Part shown: positions 19,974 through 29,545 of the stretch, piece by piece
Layout: each line of letters begins with the position of its first letter
Numbering within the stretch: position 1 is the first letter of the stretch
Source: Chitinophaga nivalis
Lineage (GTDB): Bacteria; Bacteroidota; Bacteroidia; Chitinophagales; Chitinophagaceae
Reading direction: 5' to 3'
Assembly (NCBI RefSeq): GCF_025989125.1
Contig: NZ_JAPDNR010000001.1
Location: forward strand, 5,382,087-5,446,086
DNA length: 64,000 nt
The notes under the pieces: model-generated
The model's input: only the letters and a program-made list of their open reading frames with translations
Told to the model about the DNA's origin: nothing
The model's database searches: none
Position numbers and translations under genes: made by a program

Positions 19974-22900
19974 TTACCTGTTCACGGAATCCAATTCAAA
20001 TGCAAATTGCATGTTGTAATAATAATACTCAAGGTCCTGTAATACAATTTGCCATGAAACAGCATCTGCTACCAGATGATGACAACACATAAAGAGTATC
20101 GGCCGGTCATTTTCGCTGTAGATGGCAGCAAAGAATGTAGTCTGACCTGTAGTACTGATTTCCTGCAAAGCCATTTCACGACAAGTTTGCAAATCCACAT
20201 CCGGCTGGTCTTTCAGCTCTCTGACGACCAGCATCGCGGCCACCTCAACAACTGGCCGGTAACGTTGAAACCAGACCCCATGATGTTTGACAAATGATAA
20301 CCGCAGTGCATCATGTGTTTCCAGTATTTTGATGAAACACAAACGGAGTTTCTCTATATCATAATCGGCTGTTATATACCAGGATGAATGCACCAACAGT
20401 TTCCGTCCGTTATTGTCCTGATCAAAGAACCACTGCTGAATAGGTGAAAGCATAAAGTTCAGCCCGTCATTGACATCATCTGCCACTATATATTCCGGCT
20501 CTACCGGTGATATCCCTACGTTGTTAGCTGCCCCTCCAGATGTAGTGATATACGGTTTATCCAAAAACTGCTGCAAGGTAAGCTCCACGCCTTTTTCCCG
20601 GCACATGGCTATTACGCGCAGCATCTTCAGCGAGTCTCCACCCAACTCAAAGAAGTTACTGTCTGCCCTGATCTCCTTCTTATCTAGTAGCAGTACTGCT
20701 GCCCATATATCCCTCAACATATCTTCCAGTCGTTGTTTCCCCGCTGTATTTGTACCAGCAGTTTTACTGCCTACCGTGATATACGGCGTTTCCATGAACT
20801 GATCCAGGGTCAGTGCCATACCTGCATTCCGGCTCATACTGATCACCCGCAACATTTTCAGCGAATCGCCCCCCAGTTCAAAAAAGCTGGTGGTGTTGTT
20901 AATCTGTCCCCTATCGATCTTCAATACTTCAGACCATATGGTCGCCATCTCCTCTTCTCTGCTGCCCACTACTATTACAGGTTGATGGTCTGTTTCGATC
21001 GCTGCGGGCGGCAATGCTTTCTTATCTACCTTATCATTCGGGGTCATTGGAAAATGAGACAGATGCATAAAATAAGCAGGAATCATATAAGCCGGTAATT
21101 TGTCTGCCAGATATTCCCGCAAGGCAGACACCTTTATCTTCTGATCGGCCACATAGTAGGCAATCAGACATTTATCACCGTCTTTTTCTCCCGCCAGCAC
21201 CAATACATCTTTGATGGCCGTATGTTTTGCCAGCCAGCTTTCAATATCTCCCAACTCTATTCTGTGACCGCGTATCTTTACCTGTTCATCTTTCCGCCCA
21301 ATGTATTCAATATCTCCATCGGGCAATACGCGGGCATAATCGCCCGAACGGTACATCCTTTCTCCCGGCCGGAACGGATCGGCAATAAACCGTTCTGCCG
21401 TAAGCGCTGCACGGTTATGATATCCCCTTGCCACACCGGCGCCGCCTACATATATTTCGCCAATCGTCTGTACGGGACATATAGATAAATCCCGGTCCAG
21501 CACATAACAACTGAGAGTAGGAATGACTCTCCCAATGTTGCTTTTGTTGACTATAATCTCCTCCCCCGTAATTTCCTTATAGGTCACAAACACCGTCGTT
21601 TCCGTGATGCCATACATATTAATCATCCGACACTCCGTGAAAACTTTCTTCCATGGCACCAATATTTCAGGCAGGAGAATTTCCCCGCCAAAGATGACAT
21701 AACGCACCGCCAGATCTGATTTCACAAACCGCCCGCTGTTCATCAGCAGACTGCGGAAAGCGGTGGGCGTCTGATTCAGCACCGTAATCTTTTCCTGTTT
21801 CAGGAAATCATAAAATGACAGGGCATCCTGTGCTACTACCTTAGGCACCACTACCAGCCGGCCTCCTTTCAGTAATGCGCCATACATTTCCCAGACGGAG
21901 AAGTCGAAACAATAGGAATGAAACAAAGACCAACTGTCTGTTTCCTTAAAATCATATATGTCAGCATCATTAAACAGCAGTCTGTTCACATGCCGGTGCT
22001 CAATCAGTACCCCCTTGGGATGTCCCGTTGTGCCGGAAGTATAGATAACATACGCCAATTGACCGGGAGTCACCGCTGCCGTATAAGGCGTCAGCAATGC
22101 AGTATTGACCTGGGTAATGTCTACCGGTATCACTTCTTCCGGCAGCGGATGTGCAGGCGGCACATCATACAGCAGCAACCGGCTGTCGCCATCCTGCAAA
22201 ATATAGGTTATCCGTGGAGCCGGATAAACCGGATCTACCGGCACATATACGGCGCCGGCCTTCAGCACAGCCAGGATGGCAATAACCATCCACTCGGTAC
22301 GATCCATGTGTAATGCCACAAACTCCTCCGGCAATACCTGGTATTGTTCTTTCAGCAACCGGGCCAGCTGCCCGCTCTTTACATCCAGCTCCCGGTAAGT
22401 CAGCTGCCGGCCATTTGCCGTCAGCGCGATATTATCCGGATATGTTGCCACGGCCCGGGCAAACAGGGAAATAATAGTATCCTCTTCCCGATATCCTACC
22501 GCTGTCTGATCTGCCTTGGAAAAAATCTGCTGTAGTTCTTCCGCGTCGGATACGGAAACAGCTTTTATACTGCTATCCGGATGACGGCACGTAATACCTG
22601 CGATAGTGACCAGGTACCCGATAAAACGTTCTGCCGTAGCAGCGGTGAATAAGGTGGTGTTATAAGTGAGCTCCAGCTGCAGCTGGTCACGTTGTAAAGT
22701 AAAAAAGAAGGTCAGGTCATATCCCGCTGTAGCAGCAGGTACTGCCGACGGAGGCACCGCTGCGACCTCCGTAATACTGGCCATATCCAGTACCACCATC
22801 ACATCAAACAGCGAAGAACGGGAAGGATCCTGCCATATATCCAACTCCTTCACCAATTCATCAAAAGGTATTTCCCGGTTGCTGAACGCCTGTTGAATAA

Positions 22901-23384
22901 TATCGCGCCAGTACAACAACAGCTCATGACAGCGCATCGTTCCGCTTATGCGGGCACGCAGCGGCAACTTATTAATGAGACCAGCAACACCGGTGGTGAC
23001 AGTTCCCAATATAATGTCGTCCTGATTAGCTGTTTTTTTAAGCAGTACCGACACAACAGCCGTTAAAACCGTTAACAGTGAAACCCGGTGCTGCGCCGCT
23101 GTTTCCAGCAATAGCGCCGTATCTGCTGCGGTAAACAGGTACCTGGCGGCGGCACTTTCCAGCGACTTCACTGCCGGCCGGTGAAAATCTGCCGGTAACT
23201 CCAGGGGAGTAATATCTTCGTTGAATACATATTTTTTCCAATAAGAAAGTTGTTGTTGCAAAACTACAGGAAGCGCCTGTTCCTCTTCAGCAGGCAGGAA
23301 GCTACCTGACACCGGCTCCTGCCTGTTGTGATCCGCCGTATTCCTCATATACATATATTTTTGGGTAATTGGATATGGAATCAT
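19974..23384 (-). CDS. NRPS-C: half C-A(Thr-like)-PCP-PCP-half E, truncated at both ends
   Basis: NRPS fragment of 1136 residues with an uninterrupted frame. It starts after about 40 unrelated residues in the middle of a condensation domain: the half holding the catalytic HHxxxDG is absent, and the usual AGR...GFxxNTLPLR stretch is shortened and altered. An intact A domain follows (YVIYTSGTTG near 443; code DFWNIGMVF, threonine-like with Phe in place of His at the ninth position). Two near-identical PCPs have LGGDSLKMLRV near 835 and 912. Then comes the first part of an epimerization domain (SPIQQWFF near 980, HHLVADAVSW near 1104), ending abruptly at residue 1136. The GGDS form of the PCP motif is usual in front of E domains. 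There is no docking domain. The missing second half of an E domain is found in NRPS-D, 20 bp upstream. It could be a decaying remnant or a partner working in trans. Confidence 0.9.
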   Translation of the reverse strand: MIPYPITQKYMYMRNTADHNRQEPVSGSFLPAEEEQALPVVLQQQLSYWKKYVFNEDITPLELPADFHRPAVKSLESAAARYLFTAADTALLLETAAQHRVSLLTVLTAVVSVLLKKTANQDDIILGTVTTGVAGLINKLPLRARISGTMRCHELLLYWRDIIQQAFSNREIPFDELVKELDIWQDPSRSSLFDVMVVLDMASITEVAAVPPSAVPAATAGYDLTFFFTLQRDQLQLELTYNTTLFTAATAERFIGYLVTIAGITCRHPDSSIKAVSVSDAEELQQIFSKADQTAVGYREEDTIISLFARAVATYPDNIALTANGRQLTYRELDVKSGQLARLLKEQYQVLPEEFVALHMDRTEWMVIAILAVLKAGAVYVPVDPVYPAPRITYILQDGDSRLLLYDVPPAHPLPEEVIPVDITQVNTALLTPYTAAVTPGQLAYVIYTSGTTGHPKGVLIEHRHVNRLLFNDADIYDFKETDSWSLFHSYCFDFSVWEMYGALLKGGRLVVVPKVVAQDALSFYDFLKQEKITVLNQTPTAFRSLLMNSGRFVKSDLAVRYVIFGGEILLPEILVPWKKVFTECRMINMYGITETTVFVTYKEITGEEIIVNKSNIGRVIPTLSCYVLDRDLSICPVQTIGEIYVGGAGVARGYHNRAALTAERFIADPFRPGERMYRSGDYARVLPDGDIEYIGRKDEQVKIRGHRIELGDIESWLAKHTAIKDVLVLAGEKDGDKCLIAYYVADQKIKVSALREYLADKLPAYMIPAYFMHLSHFPMTPNDKVDKKALPPAAIETDHQPVIVVGSREEEMATIWSEVLKIDRGQINNTTSFFELGGDSLKMLRVISMSRNAGMALTLDQFMETPYITVGSKTAGTNTAGKQRLEDMLRDIWAAVLLLDKKEIRADSNFFELGGDSLKMLRVIAMCREKGVELTLQQFLDKPYITTSGGAANNVGISPVEPEYIVADDVNDGLNFMLSPIQQWFFDQDNNGRKLLVHSSWYITADYDIEKLRLCFIKILETHDALRLSFVKHHGVWFQRYRPVVEVAAMLVVRELKDQPDVDLQTCREMALQEISTTGQTTFFAAIYSENDRPILFMCCHHLVADAVSWQIVLQDLEYYYYNMQFAFELDSVNR

Positions 23385-23404
23385 TTAAATCATGGTTGTC
23401 TTAT

Positions 23405-26400
23405 CTATTCAGGGGCTCCGGATCCAAATACACTATTGCTGATGTCGGGGTCCCGGAAAAACTGATCCATCATAGTCATATGGTTACCCGCTATTGTCAC
23501 CACCTTTATCTCGCCGCTACAGAAAACATCCATGCCATTAAAAGGCCGGTTATAGTTCCGTTCAGAAGACATTACCACGGCCGGCTTTACCAGGCAGATA
23601 TCTCCCCGGAAAGCACCCGGCTGGTAATCCCTGATCAACCGGTTTGCATTGTATAAAAGTGTCAGCAATTCTTCTTTCACCTGATACGCCGCTTCCACCG
23701 GTATCATCCGCTGCAGCATGTCCTGTAATTTTTCTCTGGTAAAATCATTATCATAGCTATGGTTGCTAAAGCCCGGATCTATCAATATCAGCAATGGCAC
23801 TTTTACACCCTGACCTTCCAGCTGCCTGGCTACTTCAAAGGCCAGCGTAGCACCCAGCGACCAGCCCATGATATTTACTTCGCGGCCGGCAGCTATACGC
23901 AGTATTTCCTCCAGATATCCGGTGGCAACGCTTTCCAGCGTGCTATTCTCCGCTTCCTGCCGGGTGAGGTCTGCCGGGTCAAATACAATGGCAGTCGTTT
24001 TCTTCGGGAGATAGGGTGCAGCATCCAGGAATATAAAGGCGTTTAATCCGGCAGGCGGAATAACAAACAATAGCCTGTTACCCTCCCCTTCGCCGAGCAG
24101 GGTATGACCTGGCAATGCAGGTTTAGAGAGCTGTTGCTGCGCATCGATCAGGGTTGCGAGTGTACTGATGTTACTATACCTGTAAAGTGCAGATACGGCT
24201 ATAGACAAACCAAAACTACGCTTGATCTCATAGATAGCCCGCAACGCCAGGATAGAATCCAATCCTATTTCAAAAAAATCGGTATATACATCAAATCTTG
24301 CAGCTCCTAGCAGGCTACGCAAAATAGCTGTCAATATCTGCGCTGTTTCCGTCTGTGCATCGGTGTCTTGGTGATCGGCTCCGGTAGCTGCCAGTGCACG
24401 CAGCCGCATGTAGTCGATCTTACCATTGGCTGTCAGCGGAATTTTTTCTACCGGAATAACTTCATGAGGGTCCATATAGGAAGGCAGGCGTTTCGACAGG
24501 AATGCCCGCACCACGCTGCCTGCAGGTACTGGCTCTGCCACCGCTTCGGGCGAATAGTACAGCTGGATGCGCTGACCAAAAACCGTTTCCACCGGCAACA
24601 CCACAGCTTTCCCGACACCAGGGCATAGTTCTGCATTGTATTCTATTTCGCGCGGTTCTACGCGGAAACCCCGTACTTTCAGCATCCTGTTTTTCCTGCC
24701 ATAATAACAAAGCAGGCCATCTTCATTTACAAAACCCAGGTCCCCTGTTCTCAATACCTTGCCGCCGCCGGATGTTATTTCGGTGAATACTCCTTCCTCT
24801 CCCTGCTGATTTACATACCCTTTTGCCCTGCTCATGCTCTCAATTAATATCTCCCCAACAACCCCTCTGGGCACCGGTTGCAGGGCGTTATTCACTACAT
24901 ATACGGTGGTATTGCGTACCGGCTTCCCCAGCGGAAAATACCGGTTTCCTTCTCTCAGCCTGTTTTCCGGCGCCAGCATATGATACACCACAGAGGCGGC
25001 CTCCGTAGCGCCATATCTGTTTAATATATGTACATCAGGCAACGCCTCCCGCAAACGGCCTATCAGTGCTGACTGCGCTGGTTCACCGCTGACCTCCAGG
25101 TTACGAAGTCCCTGCAGACTTGCTGTTTTACCTTCATCCAGCAACAACTGTAAATAGGTAGGCGTGAGGAAAAGACGGGTAATATGCTGCTCCTGTATAG
25201 TATTTACAAATACACGCATGTCTTCATTAAAATTATCCGGCAGTATACAAAGCGCGGCTCCCTGTAGCAGCGGTTCGAATATTTCCCGCAATGCAGGTGC
25301 AAAGGATAAGGCGGTACGCAGACAATAACGGTCATGCCCCTCCGCAGGGAACTGCGTTTGCAGCCAGTTGATCCTGTTCAGGTGGCTGGCATGGTCAATG
25401 AGTACCATTTTGGGCACTCCCGTGGATCCTGAAGTATAGTTAATCGTACAAAGATCTGTTCCCAGGGTAACAGGAAACACCGGCGGAACAGCCAGCAAGG
25501 GGATGTGCTCCTCCAACGGCAGGCAGAACGCCTGCGCAAAACCCGCAGGTACCGTATCCGGTGTATCATACACCAGTGCAGTCATTCCCAGCTCTCTTCC
25601 TATCCACAACAGCCTGTCTTCCGGGAAATGTTTATCGAGACCAACCACATAACATCCCGCCTTTAATACGCCTATCACGGCGGCGACCATACCTGGTGAA
25701 CGTTTCATGCGCAGCCCCACGGCGCCTGTTACCCCCTCCTTCAACAGTTGTGCCGCCACATAATTACTCATCTGGTCGAGTTCCAGATAAGAGATAGTCG
25801 TATCACTAACGATAACGGCTATATTTTCCGGGCAACGTTTTACGACCTCGCCGAAGCATCCATGCAGCGTCTGTCCCTTACCTTCATCCGATTCACGGAT
25901 ACCTCTCAGTACAGCCGACGGTACAGAACAGGCCGTATCGTGAATACCAATAGCTGAAACCATGCTATTGAAATGTACCGGCAGATTGTTCAGCAAGGCC
26001 ATTATGGCACGTGTTATATCCTGCAATACCCATACTGCGAACATATCTTTACGGAAACTCAGTTTGATATTCAGCGCCTGATCCATTTCGTTGATCATCA
26101 CAGTAAGCGGGAAGTGCGAAGAAATCCGCACCTCGTTACCTACCGGGCTAATATCATAAGTAATTCCGGCCTGTACTTTATTATAATTCTGAAAGGTGAA
26201 CAATACATGAAAGAGTTGCGGATATCCTGTACCCGCCACCATTTCATGCAATGGCAGAAAGGCCTGTTCCCGCGACTGCAATACCTGTAGCTGCAGGGCT
26301 TTCATCATCACACCCAATGGCTGATCTGCATGGAAATCTGCCACTACAGGAATGGAGGCGATACAGGGGCCAATAATATATTCCATTTCCGATAGTTCCG

Positions 26401-29400
26401 GCGGACGCAGGCTGACCATATTCCCCCATACAAACTTTGCCGCTTCTATATATTTCGACAACACCAGACCAGTAAGCAGGTTACAGGCCGCAGACAAGGT
26501 GATGCCCTCCGCCTTCAACAACTCCAGGCATTCCGGATGCAACGGATAATCCCCCTCCCAGGTACCAAATTCTTCTGCGGCAGCCATTGTTTCACCGATC
26601 GTTTTCATTTCTGCCGGTGCAGTGTCCTGCAACAACTTCCGCCAGTAAGTAACCGCCGCCTGACGATCCTGGTTATACAACCAGTGCACATAATGAGAGA
26701 ACTGCCGTCTGCCGGGGAGTATTTTCTCCGGCATGTTTCCGGCTTTAAGTGTTGTCAGGATGGACAATAATTCATGAAATAATATCGTAGCAGCACTGCC
26801 ATCCATAATGATATGGTGCATGGTAACAGCCACCACACATGCATGAGGTCCTGTATTCACCAGGGTATACCTGATCAGTGGCGTGCGGGAGATATCAAAT
26901 CCATCGTGCTGTATCTGTTGTAGTAATGCAAGCAACGACCGGTCATCTTCTTCCGGCGCTATCTCCAGGCTTGTACACAACATGGCCTCTTCCGGCAGCA
27001 ACCTGGCAATGAAGCGCCCTGTATCTTCATCAAAATCATAAGCGGTACGCAGTATCTCATGACGGGCCGTCAGGATACTACAAGCGGTATGAAAAAGGTT
27101 AAAGTGCACCACCTCATTGATACGGAATGCATATTGTACAACGTAACGGGAACTTTCGGGATTATTTTTCACAAAGCTCACCAGTCCCTGCTGGAAAGGC
27201 GTCAGTGCTTCCGCTACAGGACCAGCCAGCATGGTTGTTATAGTTGTTGTCAGGATGGCGTTAAAACGCTCCAGTTCATCGGCTGTTAGCCCCATCTCCC
27301 GGTTAACCACGATACCCACTCTTATCATGCCCTGATCGAGCCAGGCATTCAGGTCAAGCCAATACGGACTTTCAGCTTCGTCTTTATTTGTTTGTTCCAG
27401 CGCAGCCCCATAGGCATAATGTGCAGATCTGATCAGCCCCTTTCTTTCACCGGTAGCCGGCGCTCCGGAGAGTTCGCCCAGAAAATTAAACGAGAAATGT
27501 GGCATGTAATCCAGCCGCCGTCCTATATTTCCGGCCGACAAATACCGAAGCACCCCATATCCGACACCGGCATTGGGAACAGCATTATTCAGTGCCTTCA
27601 CTTTTTCCAGGAATACCTGTATACTGTCATTTTCTACGGTATATTTCAAGGGGAACTTACTGGTAAACCATCCTACATTGGATGAAACATCATAGCCTGC
27701 AAGGGTATTCCGACCGTGTCCTTCTCTTTCAATAACAATTTCGCGGACCTGCAACACCTTTGACAAAGCCTGCACCATACCTGCAATAATAATATGTTGC
27801 ACCTCCGTAGAGGTATTACCCTGGCTGTCTATATCCACTCCCGTACGAAAATTCCGTGTTGGCTGCCTGGCGGGAATGACCGCGGCAGGGCATTGTGCCA
27901 CCCAGAAGTCAAATTCACCTTCTTTTATCAGCCGGTCTGCCGCCGCTCTGTTGTAGTGTATCCATTGCCGGTAGTTTGTTTTACGCAACAACGATACGTC
28001 CGGTAGCGGATATCGTCTGGCTACCGGTGCACCACTTAAATCCTCCAGTGATTGTTGCGGCGCTTCCAAAATCGCAGCCATCAATCGTTCCAGCTGAGTG
28101 GCCAGATTAACAACAGCATTGCTGTAATAAATATCCGTGCTGTATTCCAACCGAAGCACCAGCTCATCCTGTTGTTCCACGAAGTCAAAAAACAGCTCAA
28201 ACTTGCTGGTAGCCGTATCCAGATCCTGCAGGTCCTGCAGGTCATCCGGCCGCTTTCCTGATGGCTGATCCCTCATCGTATGCAGTACCATCCCTACATC
28301 GAACAACGGATTCCTGCTGGGATCTTTCTGCAGATTCAATACGCGTAGCAGCTGATAGAAAGGATAGGACTGATGTTCCAGCCCTCCCAGCACCACCTCT
28401 TTCACCTGTTGCAGCAGCGCCGCAAAACTTTCCCCGCTGCTGAAACGCGTTCTCAAAGCAATGGTATTGGCGTATAATCCAATCTGTCCCTGCAGCGCAG
28501 CGTGCGTTCTGCCTGCTACAGAACAGCCCACTACAATATCTTCCTGCCGGCAATACCTATACAATAACGCATTGAGCAATGCCAGCAACCCCATAAACAA
28601 TGTAGCGTCCTGCTCCTGTAAAAATGCCTTAAAATCCTTTACCAATAAAGGAGACAGGCCCCTGATTACTTTATCACCACTATAGCTTCTGACAGCAGGT
28701 CGTGGTTTATCTACCGGCAGCTCCAACAATGCAGGCAGCTCTTCAAACCGGCTATGCCAATACTGTTCCGACACGTTGCGCTCACCATCCCGCAATTGTT
28801 CCGCTTCCCATACTGCATAATCTTTATAATGGATACTCAATGGTGGAAGTGCCACTTCTTTGTTATGCAGATAGGCGTCATACAACTGAAATAATTCCGT
28901 CATCAACACTTCCATTGATTTACCATCCGCGATCAGGTGATGTATGACTACTACCAGTATCCATTGCTGCGTTGCTGTTCTGTACAAACTTCCCCTGATC
29001 AGTGGGCCTTTCTCCAGATCAAATGCGTGCGATAACTCCTCCCGGACCATTGCTTTCACACGGGTTGCCGGATGGGCAGTTTCCCGTAGATCGTAAGTAC
29101 GAATGTTAAAATCAATGGCTTCCCGTGCAAGTATTACCTGTCGGATTTCATAGGCACTATTGCTGCGAAAAACAGTCCGGAGGCTCTCATGCCGTTCCAG
29201 CATGGCATCAAAAACCTGCGTCAGTACCTCCATCCTAAGCTCTTCTTCAAAGCTATAAATGGATGACATATTATACGCGACTGCTCCTCCTTTCATTTGC
29301 GTAGACGTCCATAAGCGTTGCTGGGCAACCGACAAGGGGTAATCATCCGTTTGAGGCGCCGCAGGAATAATTGCTTCCGGCGTCAGTTGCTGCAGAAAAG

Positions 29401-29545
29401 AAATGATCGCTGTTTTATGATCTCTTATCTCCTTCAACAATGCTTCCGGCAAGCTGCTTCCATCGTAGTTAACTTCCAGATGGGATCCGGATAAGGAAAG
29501 GCCAATATTATTTTCATTAAGACGTCTGATCAGGTCTAAAATCAT
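23405..29545 (-). CDS. NRPS-D: docking-C-half E-C-A(atypical)-PCP-TE
   Basis: NRPS of 2046 residues. Order: docking domain 1-52; complete C1 with HHLIADG near 205; then, without A or PCP, the C-terminal half of an epimerization domain from about residue 500 (TNYRQW, EREGHGR near 602, VGWFTSKFP near 620, GVGYG near 660, FNFLGEL near 686); C2 with HHIIMDG near 908, in the position of a D-accepting C domain; A domain with INYTSGSTGVPKM near 1370; PCP with IGLDS near 1755; thioesterase with GWSLGA near 1895, an Asp in LIDPG and a His in AGNH. The A domain lacks Asp235 (FAPALRE; code APRFESRSV), has PKM for PKG and an irregular A8 motif, so its substrate is probably not an ordinary alpha-amino acid. 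The segment missing between C1 and the E half corresponds to what NRPS-C carries. The TE suggests release or cyclization. Confidence 0.93.
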   Translation of the reverse strand: MILDLIRRLNENNIGLSLSGSHLEVNYDGSSLPEALLKEIRDHKTAIISFLQQLTPEAIIPAAPQTDDYPLSVAQQRLWTSTQMKGGAVAYNMSSIYSFEEELRMEVLTQVFDAMLERHESLRTVFRSNSAYEIRQVILAREAIDFNIRTYDLRETAHPATRVKAMVREELSHAFDLEKGPLIRGSLYRTATQQWILVVVIHHLIADGKSMEVLMTELFQLYDAYLHNKEVALPPLSIHYKDYAVWEAEQLRDGERNVSEQYWHSRFEELPALLELPVDKPRPAVRSYSGDKVIRGLSPLLVKDFKAFLQEQDATLFMGLLALLNALLYRYCRQEDIVVGCSVAGRTHAALQGQIGLYANTIALRTRFSSGESFAALLQQVKEVVLGGLEHQSYPFYQLLRVLNLQKDPSRNPLFDVGMVLHTMRDQPSGKRPDDLQDLQDLDTATSKFELFFDFVEQQDELVLRLEYSTDIYYSNAVVNLATQLERLMAAILEAPQQSLEDLSGAPVARRYPLPDVSLLRKTNYRQWIHYNRAAADRLIKEGEFDFWVAQCPAAVIPARQPTRNFRTGVDIDSQGNTSTEVQHIIIAGMVQALSKVLQVREIVIEREGHGRNTLAGYDVSSNVGWFTSKFPLKYTVENDSIQVFLEKVKALNNAVPNAGVGYGVLRYLSAGNIGRRLDYMPHFSFNFLGELSGAPATGERKGLIRSAHYAYGAALEQTNKDEAESPYWLDLNAWLDQGMIRVGIVVNREMGLTADELERFNAILTTTITTMLAGPVAEALTPFQQGLVSFVKNNPESSRYVVQYAFRINEVVHFNLFHTACSILTARHEILRTAYDFDEDTGRFIARLLPEEAMLCTSLEIAPEEDDRSLLALLQQIQHDGFDISRTPLIRYTLVNTGPHACVVAVTMHHIIMDGSAATILFHELLSILTTLKAGNMPEKILPGRRQFSHYVHWLYNQDRQAAVTYWRKLLQDTAPAEMKTIGETMAAAEEFGTWEGDYPLHPECLELLKAEGITLSAACNLLTGLVLSKYIEAAKFVWGNMVSLRPPELSEMEYIIGPCIASIPVVADFHADQPLGVMMKALQLQVLQSREQAFLPLHEMVAGTGYPQLFHVLFTFQNYNKVQAGITYDISPVGNEVRISSHFPLTVMINEMDQALNIKLSFRKDMFAVWVLQDITRAIMALLNNLPVHFNSMVSAIGIHDTACSVPSAVLRGIRESDEGKGQTLHGCFGEVVKRCPENIAVIVSDTTISYLELDQMSNYVAAQLLKEGVTGAVGLRMKRSPGMVAAVIGVLKAGCYVVGLDKHFPEDRLLWIGRELGMTALVYDTPDTVPAGFAQAFCLPLEEHIPLLAVPPVFPVTLGTDLCTINYTSGSTGVPKMVLIDHASHLNRINWLQTQFPAEGHDRYCLRTALSFAPALREIFEPLLQGAALCILPDNFNEDMRVFVNTIQEQHITRLFLTPTYLQLLLDEGKTASLQGLRNLEVSGEPAQSALIGRLREALPDVHILNRYGATEAASVVYHMLAPENRLREGNRYFPLGKPVRNTTVYVVNNALQPVPRGVVGEILIESMSRAKGYVNQQGEEGVFTEITSGGGKVLRTGDLGFVNEDGLLCYYGRKNRMLKVRGFRVEPREIEYNAELCPGVGKAVVLPVETVFGQRIQLYYSPEAVAEPVPAGSVVRAFLSKRLPSYMDPHEVIPVEKIPLTANGKIDYMRLRALAATGADHQDTDAQTETAQILTAILRSLLGAARFDVYTDFFEIGLDSILALRAIYEIKRSFGLSIAVSALYRYSNISTLATLIDAQQQLSKPALPGHTLLGEGEGNRLLFVIPPAGLNAFIFLDAAPYLPKKTTAIVFDPADLTRQEAENSTLESVATGYLEEILRIAAGREVNIMGWSLGATLAFEVARQLEGQGVKVPLLILIDPGFSNHSYDNDFTREKLQDMLQRMIPVEAAYQVKEELLTLLYNANRLIRDYQPGAFRGDICLVKPAVVMSSERNYNRPFNGMDVFCSGEIKVVTIAGNHMTMMDQFFRDPDISNSVFGSGAPE

